Assembly (NCBI GenBank): GCA_028751875.1 | Contig: CM054165.1 | Coordinates: forward strand, 26,475,611-26,539,610 | Reading direction: 5' to 3' | Source: Rapana venosa | Taxonomy: Eukaryota > Mollusca > Gastropoda > Neogastropoda > Muricidae | DNA length: 64,000 bases | Shown: positions 13,846 through 25,300 of the stretch, piece after piece | Layout of the letters: each line of letters starts with the position of its first letter | Numbering within the stretch: position 1 is the first letter of the stretch | The notes under the pieces: model-generated | The model's database searches: none | What the model saw: the letters and a program-made list of their open reading frames with translations, nothing else | What the model was told of the DNA's origin: nothing | Position numbers and translations under genes: made by a program

Positions 13846-14886
13846 TATTGTGATTTTTTTTAAAAAGGAAAAAGAAAAAAAAGGTAAAAACCTGCCTTAT
13901 AACTTACCACATTTCCCCTTTCATCCCAGAGTCTTCAGTTGACCATAGACATAAACTGAAATAGGACATGTTCAAATTGATTGTCACATGCTCATAAAAC
14001 AGCAAACCCTCCCCCCCCCCCCCTCAACTCCTGTCCCTTCCCCCCCCCTCCCCTGTTCCTACCCCCTCCCCCCCCCACCACCCCCTCCTTTAAACAAAAA
14101 ACATTGAAATATGATAATGTGTAGAAACTTTCAGTGTAACAGCTCTGTGAACCAGCTTACAGTTTTATTTATTTATCTATTTATGCCTGCATTTATTTAT
14201 TCATTCATTCATGTATTTATCTATTCTTTTATTAAATAAATACAGCAGAAGGCCACTGTGTTTAACACACATTTTTTTTACACAATACTTTGTGTGTGAA
14301 ATTCAATATATGTCTTCTTCTTTTTTTAAGTGATTAGTTCAACATGTTTTTAAACAGTTCTTTCTACAGTAAAACTCGTTCACAACATTTTGAGACATTC
14401 CATTCCATTAGGATTTTTTTCATGTTTGACTGTGAAGTGTTCTATTGCACTGTTTATATAATTATCTGAGACTTCGGAACAATTTTTGGATATGATTTAT
14501 ACACGCTTGTGTTTTATTGTATTATTTATATCTTATACATTTGGACAAGCTCACATTATGAAATTCACACACATAAGGCACAAACTTGTGTGGCAAAGTA
14601 ATATATCAAGTGTAATGTTTGCTTATGGACAAGAACTAAAATAGATTAAGTTTTTTTTTCGGAAGACAGAGGATAAATCAGTTTTAAGTGAGCTAATTTA
14701 ATTTTTATAACAAAATGTGCATACTTGTATCATGTCCAAGGTGTGTACTATTATGATTACATGTGTTGATATAAGCTGGGTTTGTTTGCTTTTTAACTAG
14801 CTTGACCATATCACATTTTTAAAATCCATGATCGATAATGCTAGTTATTATTATTTTTTATTATTATTATTATTCTCTCTCCCTCC

Positions 14887-14946
<60 letters not shown>

Positions 14947-16285
14947 CACACACACACAGGTTGTTAACATGCTTTTAACCTTTCTAAGGAAGTTGCTTTA
15001 TGTTTGTTTTAAATTTCGCTTTTAACACACCAAGCGTCCATATCATATTCAACTTCAATATCAGTTTGTTGTTGTTTTTTATTAATTATAAAACAAGAAA
15101 AACAATATATTGAAATTTGTGCTTTAAGTTTCTAACTGAGCCACACACACACACAAAATGCCTGCATAGCTTAAGCAAAAGTGTGTATATTATTAGTTAT
15201 GGTGAAATATACCCTTGTGCAATTAATATGTATAATCTTGACAATGTGATAGTTGTTTGTTTAACGTCAGAAAAAAATATTGGAGACAAAATTGCACCCT
15301 TGGTGGGGCTATTCCTGCGCATATGTTATTCAAAAACTTCCATGTTGCAAACCAAATAACATTAATTTGTCCTAATGTAATTTTACATCCAGCGCAGCCA
15401 AAGTTCTCTTTGTGGTTAGGTATGGGCTGTTTTTCATGGATTTGGGGATTTTAAAAAAATGTTTAATTGCCATGGCCATGCTTTTACTTGTTAATTTTTT
15501 TTGGGGGGAGGGGGAGTTGTTGTTTGCTTGTAGTTCATCACATTCCTTTAGTAGTTATTCGTTTTAAGTTCATGTCCTTTTCTTAAAAGTTGGTTTCCTT
15601 ATCACTGTCGTATTATAACATTTCGAAACAGACTTTCTTCTTCTTTTTTTTTTTTTTCTTTTTTTTTTTTTTTTTGGGGGGGGGGGGGGGGTGTTGGCAT
15701 ATTCTATGGGCGTTTTTAGCAATGTTTGTGACTTACCTGTTTCATTTTAAGTTTATAAGTTCAGCAAAAATTTGTATGTGTTAAATTAAAAGTAAAGGAT
15801 TCCTGTTATGTGTGAACTGCGCATCTGTTTTCACTTACAGTCTTTATGTCTTTTTTTTTCTTTTCATGTTAGTTGTGGGGTTTTTTTTAAAATGGACCCA
15901 AAAAAATGTTTTATTTTCGTCTGTGTTTTCTTACTTCTTGCACCTATTCTTTCATTATTCATTTTTCCTTATTACTTTTTAAATACTTATTTTATTTCCT
16001 TTTTTTTATTTAATTTATTGTTTGTGACAGTAGTTAAGGCTGTCTTTTTTCTTGTCTTTTTTTTAAGATAATAATATGAAACATTAATTTTCAAATAATG
16101 ATAGTTTCATTCGAACAGTATGCAGGGAAAGGAAACAAAAAATCAAATTCCACACCAGAAATTGTTGAAAATCAACCATGTGTTGTGTCTGACCTTTGCC
16201 TTGGTCAACCTAAAACATTCCCAACCTTCTTTGTTTGTTACTTAATTACCTCCCTTCCTTCCCCCCCCCCCCCCCATCTAACTCT

Positions 16286-16317
<32 letters not shown>

Positions 16318-17689
16318 CCCCTCCTTTTTACTTCTGTCTCTTGGCCCAGAGCATATCTTAAAAAAGATGATAAATTGTTTGCTCTCTCTCTCTCTCTCTT
16401 CTTGCTTGCTTTTATAACAAAATGCTGTTCCCTACTGATTCAAAATTAAATGTTCTGTCTCCCCAAAAAATTGCTGAAATTTTTTCATTGGGAACATAAT
16501 TGTATTTACCTTTGAAACAAAAAAAATATTGAACTTTAAAATTTTACTTTACTTTAAGTGTTGCAAACCTACTGTTGAATTACAAATCAATAAAGTAGTC
16601 AATCAATTCAAATTTAAAAACTTTTAACTTATTTTAAAGCTCACAAATGCAGCTATTGAATACAAATTCATCTGAAAGTCAAGTCAAAAATCATTTAATA
16701 TCATGAAGGCAATTCCATAGACTAGAAAAAAAAAAAAGTGTAAGAACCACCTGAATACTCAGTGGGATTCAAAATTCACACATACTTTTGCACTGTGTGA
16801 ATAATTTGCCAGCGCTTCTTCGCTACATTTCAAGATAATACTGTCAGCATGATAAGAATAATATTATCGAAGTGTAAAAAAAAAAAAAAAAGGTACATTT
16901 CTTCAAGAAATGCCAGCAAACTCTTAGAAAATATGGTTGAAGCCTAGTTAAATTAATTGAATAGTTTTATATGAAATTACAATTTTGAAATGGTATCAGC
17001 AAGTGTTAAGAGGCATTTAGAAGGAATACTGATAAAAACAAGGATGGAATCTGATGAAGAATTTCAGCAAAAATCTGAAGCAATAACTACAAACTTTATA
17101 TATATATATTTTTTTTTTTTAATTTATATATACAAAACAATATTTCTTAAAGTTTCTGTCAAAATTCATTCTCTGGACAATCAAGAGAGTCTAAAAATCA
17201 TCTTAACGAAAAAAGGATACATTTGAAAAGGTTTAGCCCATCTTTGTATTTTCTTTTTTTTTTTTTTCAATGTCCTACATTGTTATTCCAAATGTTCTGT
17301 GGGAAGAGATTCATCTCAATTTCCTGTTTTAATTTTTGGAGTGAAGATATAACACAAGCAACGTGTTTTGAGTATGTGTGTACACTGAGTTTAAAAAGAG
17401 AGCGCTTTCTGTGTTGAAAACAAAACTTGGGTTAGTTGAGCAAATTTATAATTATTTGCGGGGAACAAACAGCTTTTTTTCTTGGGGGACAAACAGGTAA
17501 ATAGCATGAGTAACAAGGAATTCCAGAAAAATCCAATTTGTTGTTTGCCATATCAATGTGGCAAAACATGTGATTACAATAAAATGTTCATGTTCAAGTA
17601 ATTGGCATGAATATATTCACATCAGCTATTCTAATGCTCTACAAGGATATTGCAAAACGTACATTGAATAGGAATATGTGCAAAAATGT

Positions 17690-18400
17690 ACATATGTAAT
17701 AAGATTATGTGCAAAGATAAGGATAATTGTCAATAAGTAATTAAATAAGGATGTGTCTAAAAGGATAAGGATCATGTGCATTAGTAATATAATTAAGGAT
17801 TATGTGCAAAAGGATAAGGATAATGTGCAATAGTACATATGGTTAAGGATTATGTGCAAAAGGATAAGGATAATGTGCAATAGTACTTATAGGTTATAAT
17901 AGATAATTCTGTATTGTTCAAGTAGGCTGGCAGTGGACTAATCTTGTTACATAAAATATTAATGTTCTCGACAAGGATTGTGTGAATGAAAAGCACACTG
18001 CAGGTTACAATAGAAAATTCTTTGTTGTTCAAGTACTCTGGCAATGGACTATACTAGTTACATCAACTGTTTTTATTCCCCATAGGGATCGTGGGCTAAA
18101 GAAATGTGAATTATAATACCAACTTTGGGGGGTGGGGGTTATTTTTTTTGTTCAATTAGTCTGGGAATGAACTATACCGGTCATCATAAATAGTTTTCCT
18201 TGTTCATTAGGTTTGGCAATGGATTATACTACCGGTTACATTGTTATCGTTCCTCATAGGGGTCACATGGTATCGAAATATGAATACCAAATTTTGTTCG
18301 TTGTTCAAGTAGTCTGGGAATGAACTATACCAGTAATCATAAGTGGTTTTTAACGTTCATGAAGTTGGGCAATGGATTATACTCATTAGATCAGCTGCTA
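17690..18400. repeat. Degenerate repeats (GGATAAGGAT; GTTCAAGTAGTCTGGGAATG)
   Basis: 17740-17890 has units of GCAAAAGGATAAGGATAATG. 17885-18400 has four diverged units around TTGTTCAAGTAGTCTGG and TGGACTATAC...TTACAT. No coding frame. Confidence 0.62.
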
Positions 18401-18683
18401 CCAATCCTTTAAAGTTTGATGATGATTCTACTTGCTGTTTCAACAGTTTCTCCTCTTTTCTTTGATATGCTCTGGATGTAGGTGTGTTATTGTTAGTATT
18501 TTCTTGAGTTATGTTGCTTGTCCTGCATAGACGGAGTGGTACACTATGTAACAGCCGTAGTTTCGGACAGGTAACAGCAGGTAGCTGTAGGGATTCTTTT
18601 CCTTCTTTTTAGTTTGGTTTCATGAATGAAGTTATCATTTTGTGACCAAATAAATTTTGTGAGGATTTTAATGGTTGTTTTTG

Positions 18684-18714
<31 letters not shown>

Positions 18715-19254
18715 GGGCATGGGGGCTTCTCTGTGTGTTGCCTGTGTGTGTGTGTTGTGTGTGTGTATTAATATAATAATATATGGAATTTATATAGCGC
18801 TGAATCTTGTAAAAAAACAGTGTGTGATGCTTATGTTGTGTGTGTGTGTGTGCGCTCACATACATGCATGAGCATAAGTGCATATTTTTTACCAAAAAAA
18901 AACATTTAAAGAACTGTGTGCGCGCGCACGCTCTCTCACATACATGCATGCGCGTATGATATTTTTACAAAACCATGAAAGAACTCTTGTGTGTGTGTAT
19001 GCCTGTACATACAAAACACACGTGCATGCATGTGTGGAAGTGCATGATTTTACACACACAAAACCCAGGAAAGACCCAACCACTTTGTTGTCACATTTCT
19101 CTCTTGTGTGAAAGACTGGGAAAAAAAAAGACCCACAAAACCCCCCAAACAAAAACAGATTGAGAGTCCTGTCTTTTCCTTCCCTTACTAGACCATGAGT
19201 GGGGGACAGGTTCCAACTTTTCATTGTAAAGGCACTGGCAGTAAAAGCAAAGGT

Positions 19255-19815
19255 GGTCCCATAACCTATGCAGTCTTTGGGAAGTGAGATGTCAGAGACC
19301 TCTGCTTCTCCAGGGGCCAGCATATTGAGGGCAGCGGCGCCCATCTCCTCTCCCTCGCTGCTTTACCTTCCATGACCCTAAAGAGGGCAGGGACCCATTT
19401 ACAGCTGGGTGAACTGGGAGAATGTACTGAAGCCAAGGTGCGCAAACGGTCACCCATCTTCTTGCTAACCACGCTCAATGCTGTTTAACATTACCTAGGG
19501 GAAAGTGAGCGGCGAAAGTGGCGTTGGGTCGGCCACACCCTACGGAAGGAGCCTTGCAACATCACCAGACAAGCGCTCGAGTGGAACCCGCAGGGGAAAA
19601 GGAAGAGAGGGCGCCCCAAACAGACCTGGAGGAGAAGCCTGCATAGTAAGCTGAGAGACTCCAGCCTGACATGGGAAGAGGCCAAGACCCTTGCCAGAGA
19701 CAGGAGAAGGTGGAGGGACGCTGTTGAGGCCCTATGCTCCGCTAGGAGCTATAAGGAATAAGAAGAAGAAGAAGGGGAAAGTGAGTGCTCTGATCACTGA
19801 GCTATCCCGTCCCTA
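19255..19815 (-). mobile_element. tRNA/5S-hybrid SINE split by a LINE insertion
   Basis: SINE parts 19255-19509 and 19774-19815 flank a 264-bp LINE fragment (19510-19773) with a 12-bp target-site duplication. Confidence 0.87.
19510..19773 (+). mobile_element. 5'-truncated RTE-like LINE fragment
   Basis: The open frame reads WRWVGHTLRKEP, GKRKRGRPKQTWRRSL and ARDRRRWRDAVEAL, typical of the C-terminus of non-LTR reverse-transcriptase proteins, then a stop and a (AAG)n tail almost at once. The very short 3' UTR with simple-repeat tail suggests the RTE clade (inference). Flanked by GGGGAAAGTGAG at 19498-19509 and 19774-19785. Confidence 0.88.
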
Positions 19816-19875
19816 AGGTTTCATAGTACATGATAAACCAAGGTTCAATAATTATACTGTTTTTCATTCTTTCTT

Positions 19876-20272
19876 CAGGTAGAGCTCCAAAGTTCACCAA
19901 TAGTGAGATTTTGCGTGTGCGACCATTTTTGCCACCATGAAGGTAGCCGCATTCCGACTTTGGGGATCAAGTCCTTCGGATGAGACTATAAACCGAGGCC
20001 CGTGTGCGAACATATCATGTTAAATCCTGTTCCTCTTTTCGTAAGAATAGGCCATTGTGCGCCGGTAGGAACAGATGACAAAATTTACAAAACCACACAC
20101 ACATGGGGACTAGATGTAAAAATTTTTAAAAAGCACATGAGTGCTTATTCCATTATCCTCGATATTAAAAAAAAAAAAAATTAAAAAAAAAAAAATCTGA
20201 GCACTTTGATTTGTTGCTTTACAAGATTCAGCGCTATATAAATTCCATACAATATTATTATTATTATTATCA
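19876..20272 (+). mobile_element. SINE family A fused to a CR1/L2-like tail
   Basis: Starts with a body module (GTTCACCAATAGTGAGATTT), then CTTCGGATGAGACTATAAAC, the family hairpin tail AAGCACATGAGTGCTT, two A-runs, and finally ACAAGATTCAGCGCTATATA plus (ATT)n as in the LINE 3' ends. Confidence 0.8.
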
Positions 20273-20654
20273 ACATACTTGAAAGAACCTTTTTCTTCTT
20301 TCGTCCCACCTTTCCCAGGCTATGGTAAATTTTTAATCCGGTCTGGATGGTAAAGGCTGCAAGTCTGTCACAGTGACCCCACCGGTCTCCATAGTTTGTT
20401 CCTGTCAGAGCTCTACTGGGCTGGGCCACTACGTCTGGTGTCCCCGAGTGTTGAAGGTAGGAGGACAGGACTGCAGGATATGGGAGGAGGGGGGAGGGGC
20501 TGTGTGCTGTCGCAGGGGCAGTGGTCAGTGTGGGATATTTTAAGGAGATGGGATTGAAGAAAGAACCTACAGCAACTAAGGAGTTGTCCCTGGCAAAATT
20601 CTGTATTGGAAAAAAAAAAAGCCACTCTCATCATATACCATATGATACAGAATA

Positions 20655-20770
20655 TGGGGGAATGGATAGCCTAGTGGTTAGAACATTGCGCTCGCAATCT
20701 GATGACCCGGGTTCGATTCCCGTTCAAGGGGATATTTTCCTCTGGAGTTAACATCAGTCTTCAGTAAGAG
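20655..20770 (+). mobile_element. SINE family A, tRNA-like head only
   Basis: Reads GGATAGCCTAGTGGTTAGAA and GGGTTCGATTCCCGTTC, then CTGGAGTTAACATCAGT. The body is lost. It is not a real tRNA gene: there is no paired acceptor stem. Confidence 0.75.
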
Positions 20771-21242
20771 CTCCACATACTGCCACCACAGTTTGCCATC
20801 TCTGATTTTTACATTAACCTCCTATAGCACTTGAGGGCTGGGTGAAATTTAAAAAAGTCTTTGTACCTAGTCTCATGTTCTCGTGAAGTAAAATTTTGTT
20901 TAGTTCTTCTAATATACAGTATATTCAAGATTTCAATTCCCTTTTATCTTTAGTGCATTTTTGGGGGTAAACATTTGAGACCTCTTTGTCAACAGTCTTT
21001 AGTTTTAGATATTCAATATCTTGCACTTTTCTGAGATCTTTCTTTTTTTGTTGGTTTTTTTGGTGATTTTTTTAAATTTTAGATGAATATACATGCACAC
21101 ATGAGCAAAATCTCCCTCTCCCTCTCACACACACACATTCACTCACACACACAAACTCAAACACACACCACAAACACAACCACACACACAAACCCTCTCC
21201 CCCACACACAAAATGACAGACCCAATCGGACACAACCAGAAC

Positions 21243-21765
21243 TTTATTAGCACTTCAAGTAAATACAACCCAAAAAAAGTGTCAAGCATTGAAATGCAAA
21301 CGACAATCACAGCATACTTCTCACCACAAGCATGGCCACGTCTCTCATCTTTCCATCTTCAATTTAAATGCAGGTATATAAACAACGAAAAAATGCCACT
21401 TCAAAAAAAAAAAAAAAAATGCTTCAACTTCATACTCCAAATATGATCACATCCCCACCCACCCCCTACCCACCAAAAAAAAATCCAGAGCTGTATAAAT
21501 AAAAAATATACAAAAAAATCAAATCAATCAACAGTTAATTGTTGCTTTTTGTTTCGTTTGTCCAAATTAAACATGACTAAATAAAAAATAAATAAAAATC
21601 CAAGCACGCAACCACACACGAGAGAAGAGAAGAAAAAGAAAAAAAAAAAAAAAAACCCAAAAAGAAAACAAAACCCTCGCATCACACACATACATACATA
21701 CTCAGCCACTACCATGATAATCTCCGCCGGACGTCGGTAACCCCCCAAAAACCCCCGGACCAACC
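21243..21765 (-). other. FMR1: FMR1 3' untranslated region and poly(A) signal (predicted)
   Basis: On the minus strand an AATAAA hexamer lies at 21243-21248, about 520 bp after the stop, followed by a CA-to-T/G-rich stretch where cleavage could fall near 21220. Within the UTR are A-runs on the plus strand (21402-21419, 21634-21655). Transcript data would be needed to fix the end. Confidence 0.5.
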
Positions 21766-22337
21766 TCATTCTCCGTTCACCGCCTGTTCTTTCGACTTGG
21801 GCACACTGACGACCTTCACCTTGCTCTCGCCCTCTCCGGCGCTTGCCTGGCTCGGGGCCGTTTTGTTGTGAGACGACGACGACATTGACGTCGTTGTTGT
21901 CGTCGTCATCGTCGTTGTGGCGGCAGGGGGGGGCGGTGGGCGTCGTGCGGACCGCTGATCTTTTGGCGCGGACTGCTGGGAGTCGGATTTGGTCGACTTG
22001 GCGGCCGCGCCTTCCCCTCCTGCCCCATTCGCAACCGCACGGGAGGAGGAGGAGGAGGGGGGAGGGGGAGGGGGGAGAGAAGAAGGAGGTGGAGGAGGGG
22101 GTTGGGCGCCCCCGTCGCCGTTGACTCCTGCGCCGTCTTCGGCCTTGACCTGCCCGAGGTTCTGGGGTCGGCTGGGGGGGCCCTTGGCCGAGGAGGGCTG
22201 CTGGCCCCCGCCGCGCTCCTGGCGGTGGTAGCTGGGGACAGGGGGGGTGTCCGTCTCCGTGCCCGAGGGGGCGCTGTTGCTGCCGCCCCGAGGTCGAGGC
22301 CGCCGCCGTCGCCGGCGTCTGTCTGGCCGCTGGTCCT
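21766..22337 (-). CDS. FMR1: FMR1 terminal coding exon 16 (disordered tail, stop)
   Basis: 572 nt including TGA at 21766-21768; acceptor TTGTCTGCAG, phase 1. It starts [19 protein letters not shown], then two poly-Pro runs ([15 protein letters not shown]), poly-Ser, a long Thr run, and ends KEQAVNGE. It is far more GC-rich than its surroundings. The GGA/CCT-type repeats (22036-22100) suggest length polymorphism. The short basic start and the VNG end resemble FXR1/FMR1 termini. Confidence 0.92.
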
Positions 22338-25300
22338 CTGCAGACAACGAGGGTTTGACTGTGTGTGAGTTCAGCTGGGAATAATAATAATAATAATAAT
22401 GATAATAATGTATGGAATTTATATAACGCTGAATCTTGTAAAGCAACAAATCAAAGCGCTCGTGTGGCTATATTTGATGGTTGGGGGGGGGGGGGAAACA
22501 GGTTGTGTACCCAACATTTCACCACTGGTCAGTCTCATAGAGCTCTATAGCTAAGAAGAGCCGAGAAGAAAGGCTGCATACAGCCCAGGCAGCCAGACAG
22601 ACAGACCAGCGTTGTCAGACTTCATCTGCCATAGTAGGGACCAACTGTCATTCCCGTGTGGGACTGGCCAGCCACAACCCAACGCTGTACCAGAATTAAC
22701 CTCTTAACTCATTGAGGTTGTGCCGAAGCTTAAGCTTAAGCTTTGGCACTCCTTTCCTTTACTGTGACGTGCCGAAGCTTAAAAATCGGCAGACTTACGA
22801 ATTTTTAAAAAAAACACAAAGTGATGGTTAATTCAAGTACTCTGGCCTGTAGGGCAATCATTTTTCTAAACACAGTTGCTTTCCTTGACCATAAGCTTGC
22901 TTAGTTTTTGTCTTTGGGCCAATTTTGTTTGACATGTCAACAAGTGATATCTTTGGGATTTCAGGCACTCCAGTGTTATGATTCTTTAAAAAAAAAAAAT
23001 CTGTTGTGCAAAAAATGACATCACATGGATTCAGCCAGCTTCAGGGAACTTTACTTTGGTGAAAAATCATCACATTGCTTCAAGGGGACTAGTTGATGAA
23101 TAGTTCAAGCCATTTAAGAAAACAGCCCTAATTTTCAAAACTTTTTATTTTTCAGCATTCAGCGACATATTTTGAAAATTAGTAAAAAATAAATACAGTC
23201 ATCTATTAAAAAACTGTGAAACAATCTCAAAAGAAGACATTATAAACTTTTCAATGATGTATAATATGTATGTCATTATTATGTTGGGTAAGTCTGCTGA
23301 ATTTTTTCAAATATAACCAAAATCACGCGTCACCACAAAATGGCAGGATCCATTTCACTGCGACTCCAATGAGTTACTGGTGGGGGGAAACAGGCTGCAT
23401 ACCCAACATTTTACCACGGGTCAATCTTATAGAACTCTGTACAGCTGGGTGAACTGGGGGACTGGACTGTACTGAAGCCAAGGGGTACAAATGGTCACCC
23501 ATTGGGAATGTGTACAATGCTGCTCAGCAAGAGCCGAGAAGAAAGGCTGTATACAGCCCAGGCAGACAGACAGACCAGCATTGTCAGACTTCATCTGTGC
23601 CTTCCTCTGCCATAGGCACTGTCTGTCATTCCCGTGTGGGACTGGCCAGCCACAACCCAACGCTGTACCAGAATGAACCTCTTAACTGCCCAGTGCAAGT
23701 GCACCCTATATGCCGGGGAATAAAATTCTTATGTACCACTTGCTATGTTCATATCCCTCTTACTCAGAAACTACCACATGAATATTCCTGATAGTCTACC
23801 CAATGACAGTATATATATTGTAGATTACTTCGAGGCAAGCTTAAATTAGTTAGCATGATATTTCACTGCGAAAATATATTTAAAATGTAAAAAAATCTAC
23901 CAAAAATATGATTTCTTTATCACCACTGTCATTCTGAGTACCCCCAATTTCAATAACACCAAACGTAAGTCTAGGCCAAATCTCATTCACTGTTTTTTTA
24001 AATACACTATCTCCTGAATCATACGCGATCGTTTTCATCACTGTTAGGTAATCTACAGTTTTCTTTACCACTTTTACAGCTGTGTAAAGTTATTGATGCC
24101 TTCAACAAGAAGTGTCAGCCATTTTGAACAAGAACTTACCAAGCAGTCATGCAAAAAAACACAAAATACGAGCTAAAAAACGATCGTTTTTGCCACGGTT
24201 TTTGCAGCTGGATGTTGCCAAGCAACAGGAGAGTGATCTCCATTAATTTTGGACTTCTTTCCCTTTAACTGTAGTCAAGGAAGCAGGCTTGTTTACCTCG
24301 GTTTGAAACCCTGGAAATTTTCCGGGTTGTAGGCATATAGGGTGCACGTTTAGCCCTGGAAAATTTCCGGGGTAAGGCAGTCTAGTGGTTAATGGTGGGG
24401 GAAACAGGTTGCATACCCAACATTTTGCCACGGGTCAATCTCATAGAACTCTAGCCAAGAAGAGCCGAGAAGAAAGGCTGCATACAGTCCAGGCAGGCAG
24501 ACAGACAGACCAGCATTGTCAGACTTCATCTGCCATAGGCACTGTCTGTCATTCCCGTGTGGGACTGGCCAGCCACAACCCAACGCTGTACCAGAATTAA
24601 ACACCTAGAGCGCAACTCCACAGTCTTACCAGACTGAAGGATGATACCTATCAATCAATCAGCCAAGAAAAACAAGAGGGAAAAAAAACCAACACAATAA
24701 AAAAAAAAACGATATAAATTTCTTCAGGTTTTATAGGTATAGAAAGTGTAATACTTTCATCAATTACCATCATAAATAAATGGGTGAGAGAGACAAACAA
24801 AAAGTGTTACCACCGTTCAGCTCTTACTGTGTCATTAGCTGTACAGATCAAACAATGGTAATGTGTTTTCGGAAGGTTCTGGGTTGGCGATATAAAACAG
24901 GATTCTTTTCATCCCATTCATCAACGCATAACAATGAGCTAGGAAATGGTCTTCATGGTCTAAAGTGTCAAGTTTTCAATACTACTGCAACATCAATCTA
25001 CTGCCATGAATGTAAAAGGTTAAAGGTGGTCATAGGGGAGCGAGGCGTCAGAGACCTCACTTCTCCAGGGGCCAGCATATTGAGGACGGCGCCCATCTCC
25101 TCTACCTCGCTGCTTTACCTTCCCTGACCCTAAAGAGGGCAGGTACCCATTTACAGCTGGGTGAACTAGGGGACTGTACTAAAGCCAAGGTGTGCAAATG
25201 GTCACCCATCCTCTTAGTAACCACACTCAATGCTGCTCCTGAGTATGGGGAAAGCGAGTGCTCTGACCACTGAACTATCCCATCCCCCATGCCATGAACA

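Larger units (their letters stand above)
9121..18600. other. AT-rich stretch without interspersed repeats
   Basis: 9.5 kb with no SINE or LINE that I can recognise beyond a short (AAGTC) fragment near 16680. It contains poly-G or poly-C runs (10391-10409, 11320-11336, 14017-14090, 15676-15692, 16261-16317), (ATCT)n at 10785-10905 and the degenerate repeats listed separately. It could be a long 3' UTR or regulatory space; the sequence alone cannot decide. Confidence 0.5.
22480..24600. repeat. Three copies of an unclassified 220-300 bp repeat
   Basis: Copies at 22480-22695, 23378-23681 and 24393-24600 share GGGGGAAACAGG, AGCCGAGAAGAAAGGCTG, CATTGTCAGACTTCATCTG and CCCAACGCTGTACCAGAAT. MITEs of two types separate them, each joined at a TTAA at the repeat's edge. 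The copies also share a reverse open frame with [15 protein letters not shown], but it is not a recognisable protein. Confidence 0.7.

Noticed and set aside
20655..20740. tRNA gene
   Set aside because: A and B boxes are present but the acceptor stem does not pair and the sequence continues into the SINE body; the same is true at 200-281, 25530-25600, 47700-47795 and 62240-62310.
23427..24604. Reverse frames with [15 protein letters not shown]
   Set aside because: Shared by all copies of a noncoding repeat, with different interruptions; no domain or splice support.
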